DNA of 64,000 nucleotides from Planctomycetales bacterium 10988 (GTDB lineage Bacteria > Planctomycetota > Planctomycetia > Pirellulales > Pb10988), in the NCBI GenBank assembly GCA_009664345.1, contig CP043547.1, positions 1,178,001 to 1,242,000 of the forward strand, read 5' to 3'. Within the stretch, counting starts at the first letter, position 1; each line of letters begins with the position of its first letter. This document shows, piece by piece, positions 52,006-61,300 of the stretch. Below the pieces are notes generated by a model. It had not been told where the DNA came from. It worked only from the letters and a program-made list of their open reading frames with translations, and did no database searches. The position numbers were made by a program, and so were the translations under genes.

Positions 52006-52986
52006 ATGGATAAGGACTTTCGATCTTCGGCCACTTGGGAAACCCTCCGCCAAAGGTCCGAGTTACTGCAAAAACTCCGGGCGTTTTTCCTTCAGTCCGG
52101 TTATGTAGAAGTCGAAACTCCGCTGCTTCTTTCCGAATCGATCATCGATTGCTATCTTGATCCGCTGGTTACGCAACTTCGTTCGCCCCATGTCAGAAGT
52201 TTACAAGGAAAATCGCTCTATCTTCAGACTTCACCAGAACTTGGGATGAAACGTCTTTTGGCATCCGGGGCGGAATCTATCTTCCAAATAGGTAAAGCCT
52301 TCCGAGATGATGAGTTCGGGGACCTTCACAATCCGGAGTTTACTCTCTGCGAATGGTATTGCCTGGGTGACAAGATGGCCGATCAAGTGAACTTCCTAGG
52401 GGAACTTTGCCAAACGATGCTAAACTCAGCTGAGCCCGAAGTGCTGACCTACGCGGAGGCTTTTCAGCGAAGTCTCGGCTTGAATCCGCTCGATTGCGAA
52501 CTGGCTGACTTATTAAATGCAGCCGCCAATGGAAATACGCCGTCTTCTTTTGCGGAAGAAGAAATGGATCGCGACGATGTGCTGAATTGGCTATTATCCG
52601 AGAAAGTCGAACTGAGCCTGGGTCAAGATCGCCCTACAATTCTGACCAATTACCCTGCTTCCCAGGCAGCCCTGGCTGAGCTTGATCCGGAGCTTCCTGG
52701 GACCGCTTGCCGATTTGAACTCTATGTAAAAGGGATCGAACTCGCCAACGGCTATCAAGAATTGCTCGATAGTCAGGCTCTCCGAGAGCGATCGCAACTT
52801 CAACAAAAGAAGCGGATCGAAAACGGCAAGGCAAAACTCTCTCCCCCGGAATCTCTCTTCGCGGCGATGGATGCCGGTCTGCCGACTTGCTCGGGCGTGG
52901 CTTTAGGATATGACCGGCTGGCGATGTTGGCTTTAGGGAAAACAACTATCGCCGAGGTCATTCCCTTTCCTGCCGATCGTATTTGA
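52006..52986 (+). CDS. epmA: EF-P--(R)-beta-lysine ligase EpmA (GenX/PoxA)
   Basis: A 326-residue class II aminoacyl-tRNA-synthetase paralogue that attaches (R)-beta-lysine to Lys34 of EF-P. Motif 2 region (GKAFRDDEFGDLHNPEFTLCEWY) and motif 3 (GVALGYDRLAMLALG) are present, with no anticodon-binding domain, as in EpmA and unlike LysRS. Length matches E. coli EpmA (325). It starts 114 bases after efp. Confidence 0.93.
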   Translation: MDKDFRSSATWETLRQRSELLQKLRAFFLQSGYVEVETPLLLSESIIDCYLDPLVTQLRSPHVRSLQGKSLYLQTSPELGMKRLLASGAESIFQIGKAFRDDEFGDLHNPEFTLCEWYCLGDKMADQVNFLGELCQTMLNSAEPEVLTYAEAFQRSLGLNPLDCELADLLNAAANGNTPSSFAEEEMDRDDVLNWLLSEKVELSLGQDRPTILTNYPASQAALAELDPELPGTACRFELYVKGIELANGYQELLDSQALRERSQLQQKKRIENGKAKLSPPESLFAAMDAGLPTCSGVALGYDRLAMLALGKTTIAEVIPFPADRI

Positions 52987-53279
52987 TCCCCTTATTGGCC
53001 TACGCACTACCAAGGGCATCGGCAAATCATTTCTGAAAACCAACACGTCGGTTGGCCAACCACCGAAGACGGCAGTGTCGCCGCCATGCTTGGTCTCAGG
53101 CTATGCCAATCTTCATGAATATAAGGATCGTCACGCCGAATCTCCCTCGATTTGACGGCCTTCTTGTCATTTGGCACACAATATGCTGTGTACTTAATCA
53201 TCAAAATGATCATGCTTCAGGATTTTAGTGAAGCAGTTTCAAACGAGCTTCAATCCGAAACTATAAAAGGAACTTGACG

Positions 53280-53462
53280 ATGAGTACTGTCACCATCTCC
53301 CCGAAAACAGAAACTTTTCCTTCACCTGAATACATCGCCAACGAATGTCGAAAAATTCGTGCTCGCTGGTCTAAAAAGACCCGTCAAGAACGACGTAGAG
53401 TCCGAAATACCAACGTCTTAGAAGTTCCTGAGTTCTTAGCAAAACGTCTCATGGAAGACTAG
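53280..53462 (+). CDS. Small basic protein (hypothetical, 60 aa)
   Basis: A 60-residue protein with a Thr/Pro-rich start (STVTISPKTETFPSPEY) and a basic helical stretch (IRARWSKKTRQERRRVRNT). AAAAGGA precedes ATG 53280 and a good terminator follows, which supports a real gene. Function unknown; the basic region could bind nucleic acid. Confidence 0.6.
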   Translation: MSTVTISPKTETFPSPEYIANECRKIRARWSKKTRQERRRVRNTNVLEVPEFLAKRLMED

Positions 53463-53485
53463 ACACAATAAGAAATTTTGAAATC

Positions 53486-53531
53486 AAATGCCATCGTAAC
53501 CGGCGAGAGCCCAAGTTTCGATGGCATTTTT
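53486..53531 (+). terminator. Terminator after the small basic protein gene
   Basis: AAATGCCATCG (53486-53496) and CGATGGCATTT (53519-53529) form a perfect 11-base-pair stem around a 22-base loop, and T residues follow. Confidence 0.8.
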
Positions 53532-53707
53532 GTTGATGAGTGGTTTGCTAAAATCCATCTTAGGATTGGTGGAGCGATAAAGACTTATTATCTCTATCAT
53601 TGCAGCAACTCTTAGCTGTTGGTTGACGCGGTCGAGCTTCCGGTGGATGAAATAAGGAAAAAATTAGAAAATCTAAAAAATTCTTTGATCCATACTATTC
53701 CGCTACT

Positions 53708-54619
53708 TTAGATAGGCATCGTCCCTAACACGATCTGGCCATTTCCTTCTTGCTTCGCTTGCCGTAAGGCAGAACTTGCGATCTGAAAGAGAAAATCCTC
53801 AAGTGGTTGGGGGACGCGGTCAGTTAAGTTCCCCCAGTATGCAACGCCCCCGCTCAGTTGAAGTTCCTTCACAAGCGGAATCTTTTCGGCAACTGGATGC
53901 TGATGCAAGTTCCTTTCCAACTTTCGGGCTACCTCTTGGGCATGTTGTAAAGCCTCCTCGCTGGAGTTGCTTTGAAAGGCATACCCAAACTCATCTCCTC
54001 CCAATCGTGCCCAAAATCCCGGCGGCTGAGCCATTTTTCCAATCACTTCCGCCAACGACTGAAGTACTTGGTCACCCGCCAAAAAACCAAGTTGTTGGTT
54101 GATCGACTTAAAACCATCCAGATCGAACATTGCCAAACCGATCGGACTTTTGGCTGTTTGTGACTGATAAACCCGATGCCTGAGGGTATGATTCCAAGCC
54201 CGACGATTCGGCAGCTTCGTCAAATAATCCTCAAGAGCCGCCGTTCTTAACTTCCAAACCAGTTGATTTCGCCTTTCCAGCCGGGCATCCAACTGAGCAA
54301 GTTGGGCAATCAGCTGGCTGGTCTGAAGAAAAATCTCTTTTGAGCAATCCGTCGGCAACCAATAATACGGAACAGTAGTATCCGGCGGCGTTGGCGGTTC
54401 CTGTCCAGAAATACAGAGCAGCGCCAGAATTTTCTCGGAAGATGTATCGAATGGAGGAACCGAATCCTCATAGATATAAAGGTACGGCTCCGTCGAATCT
54501 TGTTGCGAATCAATTAGCTGAAACCCAGCCATCTCACACACGTTCCGCCAATGACGATGAAACGAAGGATTCTTCGAATCGATAAACAATGTCGGTGCGA
54601 GGGGCAAACGTGGATTCAT
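53708..54619 (-). CDS. GGDEF-domain diguanylate cyclase
   Basis: A 303-residue protein. Residues about 1-130 have no recognised sensor and include a coiled segment (SQLIAQLAQLDARLERRNQLVWKLR). The C-terminal GGDEF domain (from LEDYLTKLPNRRAW) has the active-site RLGGDEFGYAF and the metal-binding FDLDGFK. An inhibitory RxxD site upstream of GGDEF is not seen. It should make cyclic di-GMP. ATG 54619 is used; a start at 54649 would add ten residues. Confidence 0.9.
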   Translation of the reverse strand: MNPRLPLAPTLFIDSKNPSFHRHWRNVCEMAGFQLIDSQQDSTEPYLYIYEDSVPPFDTSSEKILALLCISGQEPPTPPDTTVPYYWLPTDCSKEIFLQTSQLIAQLAQLDARLERRNQLVWKLRTAALEDYLTKLPNRRAWNHTLRHRVYQSQTAKSPIGLAMFDLDGFKSINQQLGFLAGDQVLQSLAEVIGKMAQPPGFWARLGGDEFGYAFQSNSSEEALQHAQEVARKLERNLHQHPVAEKIPLVKELQLSGGVAYWGNLTDRVPQPLEDFLFQIASSALRQAKQEGNGQIVLGTMPI

Positions 54620-54856
54620 TGTTGGAAAAAATAGAGGGGTTTTGAACACAAAACTATTTCATTTCTGCGGAATTTAGGAGACTTCGCTCTTTAAAATTAT
54701 GCAACCTCCGTCAAGGAAGGGCTAGAGAGAGAGCCTGAGAAGTGGTATCTTGTGACAGTTTTTTATAGGAAACGAACGCGATTTCAACAAACATAGGAGC
54801 TAGTCGGAAAGTAGCGGACCGCTCTCTCCCGACCTCCCCGCCGATTGTAGAAAGAA

Positions 54857-55840
54857 ATGATGTCTTCTTCAGAAACCGAAATCACTTCATTTCATCAACA
54901 ATGGACTCGCCCTCATCTGCTTGGTCTTGAAGAACTTTCGGCTGAGGAACTCACGCTGATTTTGAATCAAGCCGCTGAGTTGAAGCGGCAGACGAATCAG
55001 TGTAAGACCAAGATTTCCCTCCTCCAAGGCGTGACGATCGCCAATCTCTTCTTTGAAAATTCCACCAGAACGCGGACAAGTTTTTCGCTGGCTGCTCGAC
55101 GGCTGGGGGCGGATACCATCGATTTTTCCTCCTCTGGAAGCAGTCTTTCTAAAGGAGAAACCTTTATCGATACCGCCAAGAATATCGAAGCGATGGGGGT
55201 CGATCTGATCGTTGTCCGACATCGTTCACCCGGAGCCCCGCATCTCTTGGCTCAAAATGTTCGTTGTGGAATTCTCAATGCCGGCGATGGTCCTCATGAA
55301 CACCCCACGCAAGGGCTGCTGGATATCTTTTCCATTCGCGAACGACTGGGCCGCATCGAAGGGCTAACCGTGGCTTTAGTGGGAGATATTGCCTTTAGCC
55401 GCACTGCTCGTTCCAATATTTGGGGCTTGCAAAAACTGGGGGCACACGTGATTCTTTGCGGTCCGTCAACCTTGGTTTCTCGGGATTGGGAGAAAGTCGG
55501 CGTCGAAGTTTGCCATGACTTGGATTCGATTTTACATCGGGTCGATGTGTTGAATTTACTCAGGATTCAATTTGAACGTCAGGCCACTCGCCCTTTTCCT
55601 TCCGTGCATGAATACGCTTGGCTCTATGCGATGAATCGCCGAAGAATGGCCTTGGCAAAGCCGGATATTTTGATCATGGCACCTGGGCCCATTAACCGCG
55701 GGGTTGAGCTGACTCCCGATGTCGCGGATGGTTCGCATTCCATAATTCTCGATCAAGTGACCAACGGGGTGGCGGTTCGCATGGCAGCTCTATGGCTCAT
55801 TGCACAACGAAATCAAGAGCTTGTCCCCTCCCAAACCTAA
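54857..55840 (+). CDS. pyrB: Aspartate carbamoyltransferase catalytic subunit
   Basis: A 327-residue enzyme of pyrimidine synthesis that joins carbamoyl phosphate and aspartate. The carbamoyl-phosphate motif [12 protein letters not shown], the [12 protein letters not shown] block, and RIQFERQ are intact, as is the [11 protein letters not shown] aspartate loop; the Lys/Ser loop ([14 protein letters not shown]) is present. It is therefore expected to be active. The dihydroorotase-like gene starts 49 bases later and probably forms a complex with it. Confidence 0.95.
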   Translation: MMSSSETEITSFHQQWTRPHLLGLEELSAEELTLILNQAAELKRQTNQCKTKISLLQGVTIANLFFENSTRTRTSFSLAARRLGADTIDFSSSGSSLSKGETFIDTAKNIEAMGVDLIVVRHRSPGAPHLLAQNVRCGILNAGDGPHEHPTQGLLDIFSIRERLGRIEGLTVALVGDIAFSRTARSNIWGLQKLGAHVILCGPSTLVSRDWEKVGVEVCHDLDSILHRVDVLNLLRIQFERQATRPFPSVHEYAWLYAMNRRRMALAKPDILIMAPGPINRGVELTPDVADGSHSIILDQVTNGVAVRMAALWLIAQRNQELVPSQT

Positions 55841-55889
55841 GGCAACCCAGCGACATTCCTCCCACCATTTCAGGCAGAAAGTGGCACAG

Positions 55890-57203
55890 ATGGCAGATGT
55901 ACTCATTCGTGGCGGTCGCATTATCGATCCTGGTCGGGGCCTGGATGCTGTTTCCGATCTCTTGGTGCTCGATGGTAGAATCGCCGAACTCCGCCCTGAA
56001 ATAACCCTTCCCGAAAATTTTCGTAAGGTCATCGAGATTGATGCAACGGATAAGCTTGTCTCGCCGGGGTTTCTTGATCTCCATACCCATTTACGGGAGC
56101 CGGGTCGAGAAGAGGAAGAAACGATTGCCAGTGGAACGGCCGCCGCGCTCGCTGGTGGATTTACCTCCATTGTCTGTATGCCGGATACCGATCCCCCGAT
56201 TGACAGCCCTGCCGCGGTGGAATTCATTCGACTTCAAGCGGATCGAGCCAATCACTGCAATGTCCATGTCTTGGCCAATGTTAGCAAAGCCGGAAAGGGG
56301 GAAGAACTTGCGGAAATCGGCCAGCTTGTTGAAGCCGGGGCCGTGGGTTTCAGTGATGCCACGCAACCGATCCAAAACGCAAACCTCATGCGGCGAGCTT
56401 TAGAATATTGTTTGATGTTTGACCGGCCGATCTTCAATGTTCCCGATGTGCAAGAGCTAAGCGGCAGTGGAATTATGCACGAAGGAATGACATCAATGCT
56501 ACTCGGCTTGCCTGGAATTCCTGCCGCCGCCGAAACCGTCATGGTCGGCCGAGACATTATTCTAAGTGAACTCACTGGGGGAAAAATTCATCTGCAAAAT
56601 CTCTCCGTGGCGGAAAGTGTCGAATTACTGCGACGAGCAAAAAGTCGAAATGCCTTGGTTACCGCCGACATTTGCCCGCAACATTTCACATTAACGGATG
56701 AATCACTACGGAGCTTCGAATCCAATTTAAAAGTCCGTCCGCCTCTTCGCTCGGCGAATGACGTTACGGCTTGTATCGGAGGACTTCAAGATGGAACGAT
56801 CGACTGCATTGTGAGCGGCCATTCTCCGTTGGCAATCGAAAAGAAGATGCAAGAACTGGATCAAGCACCGTTCGGCATGGTCGGGTTGGAGACCGTCCTT
56901 CCTCTCGTCATCACAGAATTGATCCGACCCGGTCATCTTTCTTGGCTTGATGCCCTGGCGAAGTTGACGTGTAACCCCGCGAGGGTTCTCGGAAGTGACC
57001 GAGGTTCACTTGAACCAGGGGCCATCGCGGATATCACCATCGTTGATCCAGAAGCAGCTTGGCAAATCGACGCCGGTAACTTTGTTTCACTCAGCCGGAA
57101 TACCCCTTTTCATGGAAAAAGTGTTTACGGAAAAGTAGAAAAAGTCTTTGTCCAAGGGGAATTACGCTTCAATTCAACCGAGCGAAGAACCATGGATGTT
57201 TAA
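55890..57203 (+). CDS. Dihydroorotase-like subunit (PyrC' type), probably non-catalytic
   Basis: A 437-residue amidohydrolase-fold protein homologous to bacterial type I dihydroorotase. The HxH motif (DLHTHLREPG, His65 and His67) is kept, but other expected metal or catalytic residues have changed: the SDD motif is SDA (Asp156, Ala157), the His of HAED is Asn183, the His of AHVS is Asn237, and DHAPH is GHSPL (Gly310, Leu314). Such losses are known for the inactive pDHO subunits of class A aspartate transcarbamoylases, which help assemble PyrB. The start is ATG 55890; the frame continues upstream to 55800 within pyrB. If this is inactive, an active dihydroorotase must be encoded elsewhere. Confidence 0.8.
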   Translation: MADVLIRGGRIIDPGRGLDAVSDLLVLDGRIAELRPEITLPENFRKVIEIDATDKLVSPGFLDLHTHLREPGREEEETIASGTAAALAGGFTSIVCMPDTDPPIDSPAAVEFIRLQADRANHCNVHVLANVSKAGKGEELAEIGQLVEAGAVGFSDATQPIQNANLMRRALEYCLMFDRPIFNVPDVQELSGSGIMHEGMTSMLLGLPGIPAAAETVMVGRDIILSELTGGKIHLQNLSVAESVELLRRAKSRNALVTADICPQHFTLTDESLRSFESNLKVRPPLRSANDVTACIGGLQDGTIDCIVSGHSPLAIEKKMQELDQAPFGMVGLETVLPLVITELIRPGHLSWLDALAKLTCNPARVLGSDRGSLEPGAIADITIVDPEAAWQIDAGNFVSLSRNTPFHGKSVYGKVEKVFVQGELRFNSTERRTMDV

Positions 57204-57228
57204 AGAAAAAAGCCAATAAAATCTGACA

Positions 57229-58389
57229 CTAGCGAAGACGTTTCATATAGCGAAGAAATTCTCGCTCACGAATTTCTAAATCTCCAACATAGTGTTGAAA
57301 TTCGTGAATCCGCTCCTGAGGATCGTCCCATATCAAACGCGGCTTCTCGGAGAGCATTGACAAATATTCAATAAACTCTTCAGGATGATTCCGCAATAAA
57401 AAATAAGTAAACGCCCAGGCTTCACTATAGGCGTCTTTCATCTGTTGAGGATTCTTCATTCGATTGTCATCACGAAGAAGTGTCTCGATAGAATCCTCAG
57501 GTCGATACGAAAGGTACTTTTTGAATTGATTCAGTCGGACGCGATTGACCGCACCAATCGTCCGCCAACCTCGGCTGCTATTCAGGTCCGGGGTTTCAAA
57601 ATAAAGCGCAATCCCTTCACTTACCCACAGCGGATTATCGGCATAACGCGTCTGAAGCCCGCAATTATAGGCGATTTGATGCGTTGCTTCATGAATGATC
57701 GTAGCAACCGTCCGCTCCGCCAAAGGTCGCGATAACACCCTGGCAATCTCCGAGGCTTTGGTTGGATTTCTACTCACCGGATACTGTCCGGGAACCGCCG
57801 TCAAGTCATACATAATCATATGATTGGAACGAAAACTATAATAACCAATGATATGTTCTACAGCCGATCCCAATTCTTGTTTTGCAAATTCTTGATAAGA
57901 ATCTCTATCAGAAAAGATAATCGCAACGAGTGGAAATTCCGGTTCAGAAAGTGTCAGACCTTTCTGTGACCAAAAATTTAAAAAGGCCATTTGTAATCGT
58001 TCAAACAATGCCCCACACCACTGCGCATAGGCAGGTGTTGTATTATAACAAATGACATAATGTCGGGTGGTGTGAATACGGAAATTCTCCGGCATTTCGT
58101 TTAACAACCGCCGGGAGGTCTCTTCAACGGTAAACGGTTGAAAGGGACTTTCGTCTTGCCGAACTTCCGCAATTTGCCCAGGTTGCAACGGCCAGATCTG
58201 CCCATCACGCGAAAGAGCCAAGATCCCTCCATCTTCAGCTTCCACTAAGATTTTCCCGACGACTTCGCCAGGACGGTCCTCAATACGAACCGCGATGCGG
58301 TCCAAGCCGTAAGCACAAGGCGAAAGCGAAAGAATGCAGCAAACCACAAAAAGAAGTGAATGCTTTGTTAAATCGTGCGTCCCAAACAT
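57229..58389 (-). CDS. DUF1570 secreted gluzincin-like protein
   Basis: A 386-residue protein of the DUF1570 family, abundant in planctomycetes. The N-terminal hydrophobic segment (HSLLFVVCCILSLSPCAYG) is a signal peptide. HEATHQIAYNCG (about residue 236) is a zinc-peptidase-like HExxH with WVSEGIALYFE supplying a third ligand. It probably acts outside the cytoplasm; substrate unknown. ATG 58389 is used; an upstream GTG at 58413 would add eight residues. Confidence 0.85.
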   Translation of the reverse strand: MFGTHDLTKHSLLFVVCCILSLSPCAYGLDRIAVRIEDRPGEVVGKILVEAEDGGILALSRDGQIWPLQPGQIAEVRQDESPFQPFTVEETSRRLLNEMPENFRIHTTRHYVICYNTTPAYAQWCGALFERLQMAFLNFWSQKGLTLSEPEFPLVAIIFSDRDSYQEFAKQELGSAVEHIIGYYSFRSNHMIMYDLTAVPGQYPVSRNPTKASEIARVLSRPLAERTVATIIHEATHQIAYNCGLQTRYADNPLWVSEGIALYFETPDLNSSRGWRTIGAVNRVRLNQFKKYLSYRPEDSIETLLRDDNRMKNPQQMKDAYSEAWAFTYFLLRNHPEEFIEYLSMLSEKPRLIWDDPQERIHEFQHYVGDLEIREREFLRYMKRLR

Positions 58390-58534
58390 AAGATTATTAC
58401 CAGATAAGATCACAGGCGGTTGTAGAAGAGTGTCCCTTATTTAGTATCACGAATTTTTCAGAACCTCTCAAGCCCAGCTTTTCAAGTCAGCTTTCCCCGG
58501 CAAGCTTCATGAGTCTGGTGAAGAATCTAAACCT

Positions 58535-59857
58535 TTATCCCTGAATGGTTTGCAAAAAAGATTGATAGGCTTGTTCGACCTGTTTTTGATCCGTTGAGGC
58601 AGGAAGTTTCTGCTGCGCGACTTCCATCACGGCCTCGGCCTGTGTTTTCAGAGCAGTGTGAAACTCCGTGGCTTTTGTGCTCTTAGCAATCGCTGTCAAC
58701 GCTTCCATGAACCGACAACAAAATTCCAAATTGTCATTTCCACTCTGTCGAAGTTGATTGAATGCGGAAAGTGTCAACTCGGTATAACTAGGAATTCTGG
58801 CCACCACTCGGATTTGCTTTTCTTGATCAAGATGATAGTTCCGCGGGAGGTCCGCTTCGGCCAAGGCAACAAACGCCTCTTCCAACCGATCAAGGACCAT
58901 GGTGCCTGTAATCGGATCATTGATGGCCGGAGACAAGGCTCGCAAACCTAATTGAACAAGCTGATTGATAGGAAAACGGATATCTTGACCGCGGGTGCGT
59001 TCCCATCCAAAAACAAAAGCAGCATTGACCGTGTTTACGATCTTTTCATGTTCGTCGGTCGCCCCTTGATAAGTTAGTAAACATTGATCACGAATAATAT
59101 AATCACCAACGATTACCTTGACAGTAAATGTCAGATGATGACACTTAGCCGCATGGACCAACCCTTCATAATCAATCGCTTGAATATAACCTCGGGCCTG
59201 AGATGGAATTTCGGTAAACTTTGAATGTGCTACAGATTCTAGTTGTTCTTTCTCTTCGTTTGTTAATTCAAAGACATTCTTTTGTGAAGAGCATTTATTG
59301 CAAAATCGTTTGATGGAAACGTTTAATTCTCGGCTAACATGATCAATGACACTTCCTGCCTGAAGTGCTAAAGAAATATGATTGATAAAGAGTACCAAAA
59401 TTCCCATACATAGCACTGCCAAAATAATCCCTACGGTTACAGATAGATGGGGGACAAAGGCATTTTCCCCTTGTCGAATCGTTCTCAAAATTAATAAACA
59501 ATAAATAAAGGTTCCATTGAAGACACCAAAGGCGACTTGTGAAATGGTGTCGCGAAAAAAGGTTTTCAATAAACGGGGACCAAATTGCGAGGAGGCAACC
59601 GTGAGCGCCACCATGAGAATAGAATAAACAACTCCGGCCACGGTAATCATGGAAGCGGCAATGGTTGCTAAAACTTGTCTTGCCCCTTCTGGTCCTCCTT
59701 CAAAACCGAGTAGCGTCGTCCATTCGTCCGCAGAGGGGATATAATCGATTAACATCATCGCGTTGGCCAACATCATCGCTGCCACGCAGATCGCCGCAGG
59801 TACAAACAAAAAACTTTCCTGCAAGCTGTTCCAAAGATTTTCTAATTTTGTCCACAT
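58535..59857 (-). CDS. DUF2254 membrane protein
   Basis: A 440-residue protein with about four membrane helices in the first 170 residues (SFLFVPAAICVAAMMLANAMM, ITVAGVVYSILMVALTVASS, FNGTFIYCLLIL, VTVGIILAVLCMGILVLF). The remaining 270 residues are soluble. The block SSQFGPRLLKTFFRDTISQ is typical for DUF2254. Function unknown; homologues occur in many bacteria. Confidence 0.88.
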   Translation of the reverse strand: MWTKLENLWNSLQESFLFVPAAICVAAMMLANAMMLIDYIPSADEWTTLLGFEGGPEGARQVLATIAASMITVAGVVYSILMVALTVASSQFGPRLLKTFFRDTISQVAFGVFNGTFIYCLLILRTIRQGENAFVPHLSVTVGIILAVLCMGILVLFINHISLALQAGSVIDHVSRELNVSIKRFCNKCSSQKNVFELTNEEKEQLESVAHSKFTEIPSQARGYIQAIDYEGLVHAAKCHHLTFTVKVIVGDYIIRDQCLLTYQGATDEHEKIVNTVNAAFVFGWERTRGQDIRFPINQLVQLGLRALSPAINDPITGTMVLDRLEEAFVALAEADLPRNYHLDQEKQIRVVARIPSYTELTLSAFNQLRQSGNDNLEFCCRFMEALTAIAKSTKATEFHTALKTQAEAVMEVAQQKLPASTDQKQVEQAYQSFLQTIQG

Positions 59858-60008
59858 AGTTTTTTATTGAGATGAGGGCATAGTTTATAAAATGAAAGAC
59901 GGGATTTTATTCCCCTACTTGATTGAAGGAGTAAAGTAACGCTATTTTATCTAGTTTCTGACAGAAAGCTAGTTGTTGTTCCATGGTGGTATCCGGAGTC
60001 GTCAAAAT

Positions 60009-60572
60009 ATGCAATTTACACTTCCCGAAGACTTTCCCGAAATCGCCTTCTTTGGGGATTTAACAGACCAAGAAGGAGAGCTTGCGGATAAACTACTTTC
60101 CGTTGAGCCGGGGGAAGAGTGTTTACTTTTCTTTAATTCACCCGGCGGGAGTCCCTATGGGGGGATTGCCTTGATGTCGCTCATTCAGTTAAGAGGTTTA
60201 AAAGCGACAGGCATTGTCATTGGCGAATGTTCTTCTTCCAGCCTTTGGCCCTTTGCGGCATGTCAACGAAGGATTGTCACTCCGTGGAGTGTCCTTTTAT
60301 TTCATCCCATGCGGTGGCAAAGTGAAGAACAAGTCGGCGTGCGGGAAGCCGCGGAGTGGTCTCGACACTTTCAATATTTAGAAGAAGAAATGGATCAACT
60401 GTTAAGTGATCTCTTACCACTTCCAACCGAGACTTTGCAGCAGTGGACGCGACCTGGACGGTTTGTGTCAGGAAAGGAATTTGCCGAAGCTGGGTTGGCG
60501 GAATGTGTCAGTATTGATCCCATTATTGCCAGAGCAAAGAAAAAAACTCGGCGAAGAAAATCAAGTTCTTAA
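60009..60572 (+). CDS. ClpP/crotonase-fold protein (ClpP-like), catalytic Asp not conserved
   Basis: A 187-residue ClpP-like serine protease-fold protein: NSPGGSPYGGIALMSLIQ, IGECSSSSLWPFAA (nucleophile Ser76) and VLLFHPM (His99). In ClpP the third residue is an Asp in RDTxRDRF; the matching segment here reads QQWTRPGRF, with Trp146 instead. It might still work with a Ser-His dyad, or bind without cutting. The frame extends upstream to 59973, but ATG 60009 fits the family length. No ClpX or Lon gene is nearby. Confidence 0.8.
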   Translation: MQFTLPEDFPEIAFFGDLTDQEGELADKLLSVEPGEECLLFFNSPGGSPYGGIALMSLIQLRGLKATGIVIGECSSSSLWPFAACQRRIVTPWSVLLFHPMRWQSEEQVGVREAAEWSRHFQYLEEEMDQLLSDLLPLPTETLQQWTRPGRFVSGKEFAEAGLAECVSIDPIIARAKKKTRRRKSSS

Positions 60573-60592
60573 AAGCATTTAAACAAATAAAA

Positions 60593-60628
60593 AAAGTCGC
60601 TCTCCGAATAATGTCAGAGTGCGACTTT
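60593..60628. terminator. Bidirectional terminator
   Basis: AAAGTCGC (60593-60600) and GCGACTTT (60621-60628) form an 8-base-pair stem around a loop with its own short pairing. The A tract on the left and TTTCTATT on the right let it act in both directions, for the ClpP-like gene and the convergent small gene at 60667. Confidence 0.75.
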
Positions 60629-60666
60629 CTATTTATTATTTTGCTTCGTATGAAACGTCTTTTTAT

Positions 60667-60996
60667 TTAAAATACGTCTAACACGAAATGATGTCCTTTG
60701 TGGAAAGCTCGGCCTTCAGGATAATAGTTGTGCCATTTTCTGTTGTAAACAGGGATGCGTAATTCTTGCGGATATCGCCAGTACAGATGTTCCGCACTGC
60801 GATAGTAATCCGACCCGTAAAAGTTTTGCGGATAGTAAACATACGGGTAATGGTAAAACCGCATCCAATCCTGAGTATTGTAGGTCCGGCCCCATTGTCC
60901 TCCGTAAGCGGGAGGATATTGTTGAGCTTCTGCCGAGGAAGGGGTGAGTGACAGCCCTACCAGGCAAATAACGAGAAAAATGATTCGACGAATCAT
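60667..60996 (-). CDS. Small secreted Tyr-rich protein (hypothetical)
   Basis: A 109-residue protein with a signal peptide (MIRRIIFLVICLVGLSLTPSSAEA) and a Tyr/His/Pro-rich mature part (QQYPPAYGGQW, FYHYPYVYYPQNFYGSDYYRS). Such aromatic, small secreted proteins occur in planctomycetes. AAGGGA lies before the ATG. A frame extends to 61026, but the signal peptide sets the start at 60996. Confidence 0.7.
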   Translation of the reverse strand: MIRRIIFLVICLVGLSLTPSSAEAQQYPPAYGGQWGRTYNTQDWMRFYHYPYVYYPQNFYGSDYYRSAEHLYWRYPQELRIPVYNRKWHNYYPEGRAFHKGHHFVLDVF

Positions 60997-61300
60997 GTGA
61001 GTCCCTTCTTTTTTCCTCTGACGCACGACACCGCCTCCGGCGTGCGGTCCCTCCGCGCGCAGAGCCTGTCAAGCTTATCACCCTTTTCATCGGAAGAACT
61101 GAACCGCGATCTGAAGGGAATCCCACTCCGCCATCGACTTCCTTTCGACTTTTTTCAATTTTTTGCAACCGAGATCCAGTCTCAAGTTGAAAATCACCGG
61201 ATTTTTTGAATTCTTAGGAGCAAAATTCAGATTGAACGAACCAACGGCATTCTCTACATTGAATTTTATGTCTTCCTTGTCGCCTCCGAAGGAGTTGTGG
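60997..61300. other. Intergenic region between divergent genes
   Basis: About 300 bases without a gene. A short GC-rich hairpin, CGCACG with CGTGCG, lies near 61022-61046. It should contain the promoter for the M28 peptidase gene; the ribosome site AAGGAG precedes ATG 61301 by six bases. Confidence 0.4.

Noticed and set aside
53007-53213. 68-residue frame on the minus strand
   Set aside because: No domain, unusual composition and no ribosome site; probably chance in an intergenic region.
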